Shown here in pieces: positions 6,977 through 8,018 of a stretch of DNA of 8,018 nt. Each line of letters starts with the position of its first letter. The first letter of the stretch is position 1. The notes below the pieces were generated by a model, which was not told where the DNA came from, did not search any database, and worked only from the letters and a program-made list of their open reading frames with translations. Origin of the DNA: Nitrospinota bacterium (lineage in GTDB: Bacteria > Tectomicrobia > Entotheonellia > J063); assembly GCA_003696125.1 (NCBI GenBank), contig RFHZ01000168.1, forward strand, positions 1 to 8,018, written 5' to 3'. The translations under genes were made by a program, and so were the position numbers.

Positions 6977-7203
6977 TGCTGTTCCCTTTATGCTATCCTT
7001 CCAGTTCTGGTTGCTCTCCCACCGGCTGCTCGCGTGCAGCAGAAACGGGAAGGAAACGCCGCTTCTCTATTCCCAGAGGGTACTGTCCCGTACACCCTTG
7101 CTACAGGAACAGCTCTGGCCACGGCTGCCGTGTATCACTGCCGAACAACTGGTGAATCGATGCGTTCCCCCTTCTCTGGGGACGGGTGATGTCGCTGGAC
7201 AAC
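6977..7203. other. Intergenic spacer upstream of the cyclase gene, no gene seen
   Basis: No credible coding region is visible here. The minus-strand half nearest 6976 should carry the cyclase promoter, but no good -35/-10 pair stands out. Small hairpin-capable sequences occur: GCTGC/GCAGC at 7025-7040, AGGGTAC/GTACACCCT (2-base bulge) at 7077-7098, and CACGG/CCGTG with a 3-base loop at 7120-7132. None is followed by a T-run of a classical terminator. Confidence 0.4.
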
Positions 7204-7374
7204 CTGCACCAGGAGGCAGGGGAAAGCCGCAGAGGAGCGGTGTCTGGAAGCAGAGGGAGGCGGAACGATCCACACCGGTGGCGATCCAGGAGGAGAAGAG
7301 TCCAGTAGAGAAATCCCTCCTGCGCAGCATGCCTGCAGTATACCTGGTTTGATGATGCCCATGCAACGTCAAAA
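7204..7374. repeat. Dispersed intergenic repeat, copy B
   Basis: Second copy of the repeat at 1463-1622, in the same orientation 5741-5751 bases away. Its core is 7260-7342. The stem arms CAGGAGG (7287-7293) and CCTCCTG (7316-7322) are identical to copy A; three of the five core differences fall in the loop between them and two outside. It carries an extra 10 bases at about 7251-7260. Like copy A it lies in a divergent promoter region, here between the cyclase and flavoprotein genes. Homology fades beyond the shared TGCAAC at 7362-7367 and nearby A-run. Confidence 0.85.
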
Positions 7375-7381
7375 TAGATAA

Positions 7382-7457
7382 GATATCCTCTCCGGCGGAA
7401 AACGGATATCCTTCCAGCAAAGGGTACCCGTCTCCCCTAAACCGGGGACAGATACCC
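7382..7457 (+). promoter_or_regulatory. Two consecutive hairpin-forming elements upstream of the flavoprotein gene
   Basis: GATATCC (7382-7388) pairs with GGATATC (7404-7410) across 15 bases. Immediately downstream, outer arms GGGTA/TACCC (7422-7426, 7453-7457) enclose inner arms TCCCC/GGGGA (7433-7437, 7444-7448) with a 6-base loop. They could be operators or RNA structures, but they lie upstream of the better promoter candidate. No T-tract follows. No recognised riboswitch class matches. Confidence 0.35.
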
Positions 7458-7473
7458 CAGAGCATTGCTACTT

Positions 7474-7540
7474 TGTCTTCCCGGAGAGAATATGGTAGAG
7501 TGACACAGGGGGTGCCGGTAGATCCCGCACCTGATGTCAC
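7474..7540 (+). promoter_or_regulatory. Weak promoter candidate with an overlapping long imperfect palindrome
   Basis: TTGTCT (7474-7479) and TAGAGT (7496-7501) form a weak -35/-10 pair with a 16-base spacer. From 7500 to 7540 runs an imperfect dyad. GTGACA (7500-7505) matches TGTCAC (7535-7540), CAGG (7506-7509) matches CCTG (7530-7533), and TGC (7513-7515) matches GCA (7527-7529), with a 3-base and a 1-base bulge. At the likely transcription start this could be an operator or a leader hairpin. Confidence 0.4.
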
Positions 7541-7545
7541 ATGTC

Positions 7546-7566
7546 AAGGGCTGACCCTTTAAGGAG
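7546..7566 (+). promoter_or_regulatory. Small hairpin and ribosome binding site of the flavoprotein gene
   Basis: AAGGG (7546-7550) and CCCTT (7555-7559) form a 5-bp stem with a CTGA loop, ending one base before AAGGAG (7561-7566). AAGGAG lies 8 bases before the GTG at 7575, so it fixes this non-ATG start. The close hairpin might modulate ribosome access, which is inference. Confidence 0.65.
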
Positions 7567-7574
7567 AAAAGACG

Positions 7575-8018
7575 GTGAGACTCCATTGGGATGATATCCC
7601 CATTGTGCGCACGGATGTTCTGGTGTGCGGTGCCGGAGGAGCCGGACTCCGGGCCGCAATCAGTGCCCACCAACAAGGCGCTTCTGTCCGTGTCCTCTGC
7701 AAACTCCCCCTCCTGGCCGGGGGGAGTACGGCTAACGGCTTGAGCGAGATCATGAGCATCGGGGCCGCCATTGCCCACAGCGACGAACCCGATTCCCCGG
7801 AGGTGCATTTCCTGGATACGATGCGGGCGGGCTGGGGCTTCATCGATGAGCAACTGGTCCGCATCTATGCTTACGAAGTCCCGGAGAGGTTCTGGGATCT
7901 GGTACTACTCGGGGTTCCCTTTGCCCAAAAAACCGATGGCCGCTTCCGGCAGCGTCACTCTGATTTTGCCACCTATCGACGCACCATGGCGGTACCTGAT
8001 GGGAGCACCGGACGAGCC
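7575..8018 (+). CDS. FAD-binding succinate dehydrogenase/fumarate reductase-type flavoprotein, 5' part
   Basis: The first 148 codons are present; the gene runs off the window. After a short leader, residues 14-29 read DVLVCGAGGAGLRAAI, the Rossmann dinucleotide-binding motif GxGGAG (19-24) of the FAD_binding_2 family. KLPLLAGGSTANG follows at the position where SdhA/FrdA has its FAD-contacting Ser/Thr-rich loop. The segment DTMRAGWGFIDEQLVRIY... and GVPFAQKTDGRFRQR (about 90-132) parallels the succinate dehydrogenase pattern that precedes the RTGHA-like motif, seen here as GSTGRA at the edge. The family transfers hydride to or from dicarboxylates or other unsaturated acids; aspartate oxidase and adenylylsulfate reductase are relatives, so the substrate is undetermined. 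The usual covalent-flavin His of SdhA is not evident, which suggests a soluble, non-covalent type. The GTG start is set by AAGGAG 8 bases upstream. Full-length members are about 500-600 residues. Confidence 0.88.
   Translation, partial: MRLHWDDIPIVRTDVLVCGAGGAGLRAAISAHQQGASVRVLCKLPLLAGGSTANGLSEIMSIGAAIAHSDEPDSPEVHFLDTMRAGWGFIDEQLVRIYAYEVPERFWDLVLLGVPFAQKTDGRFRQRHSDFATYRRTMAVPDGSTGRA

Noticed and set aside
1463-7374. Composite transposon bounded by the two repeats
   Set aside because: No transposase or integrase is encoded between or within the copies, and no terminal inverted repeats or target-site duplications were seen.
7437-7864. Minus-strand frames opposite the flavoprotein start
   Set aside because: They oppose a gene with a clear Shine-Dalgarno site and GxGGAG motif, and have no recognisable family features.

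Overview
The window holds four protein-coding genes, two copies of a dispersed intergenic repeat and several dyad-rich regulatory stretches. It looks like bacterial chromosomal DNA: moderately GC-rich genes, Shine-Dalgarno sites, and intergenic palindromic repeats. The very large cyclase/AAA/TPR protein and the short palindromes resemble what is seen in Chloroflexota, Tectomicrobia-like and other large environmental genomes. That placement is recollection, not a test, and no marker gene is present to fix the taxon.

Layout. Positions 1-213 are AT-rich (about 37% GC over 1-180). They may hold the 5' end of a minus-strand gene starting at 107, with an apparent frameshift near 52. Next is a minus-strand enolase-superfamily (mandelate racemase/muconate lactonizing type) sugar-acid dehydratase-like enzyme, 214-1398. 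The divergent spacer 1399-1755 carries repeat copy A and a dyad/promoter region. A plus-strand 572-residue AAA ATPase follows at 1756-3474, with a Walker A/B domain, a winged-helix segment and a C-terminal PD-(D/E)XK-like domain. It converges, with a 31-base gap, on a minus-strand 1156-residue protein at 3506-6976. That protein joins a winged-helix-like N-terminus, a class III nucleotidyl cyclase domain, an AAA_16/NACHT-like ATPase and TPR repeats. The divergent spacer 6977-7574 carries repeat copy B and a series of hairpins and dyads. It leads into the 5' part of an FAD-dependent succinate dehydrogenase/fumarate reductase-type flavoprotein (7575 to the window edge).

How the parts relate. The enolase-type enzyme and the flavoprotein are catabolic or redox functions at the two ends. 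The two central genes are large ATPase/signalling proteins in convergent orientation. No tight same-strand operon is visible, and each gene appears to have its own promoter region. The two repeat copies are in the same orientation, each in a divergent promoter region, and bracket the ATPase-cyclase pair as a segment of about 5.74 kb. The most unusual signals are this 94%-identical repeat pair with a conserved stem, and a perfect 9-bp-arm palindrome embedded in frame in the TPR region of the cyclase. No CRISPR array, transposase, tRNA or rRNA gene was recognised.
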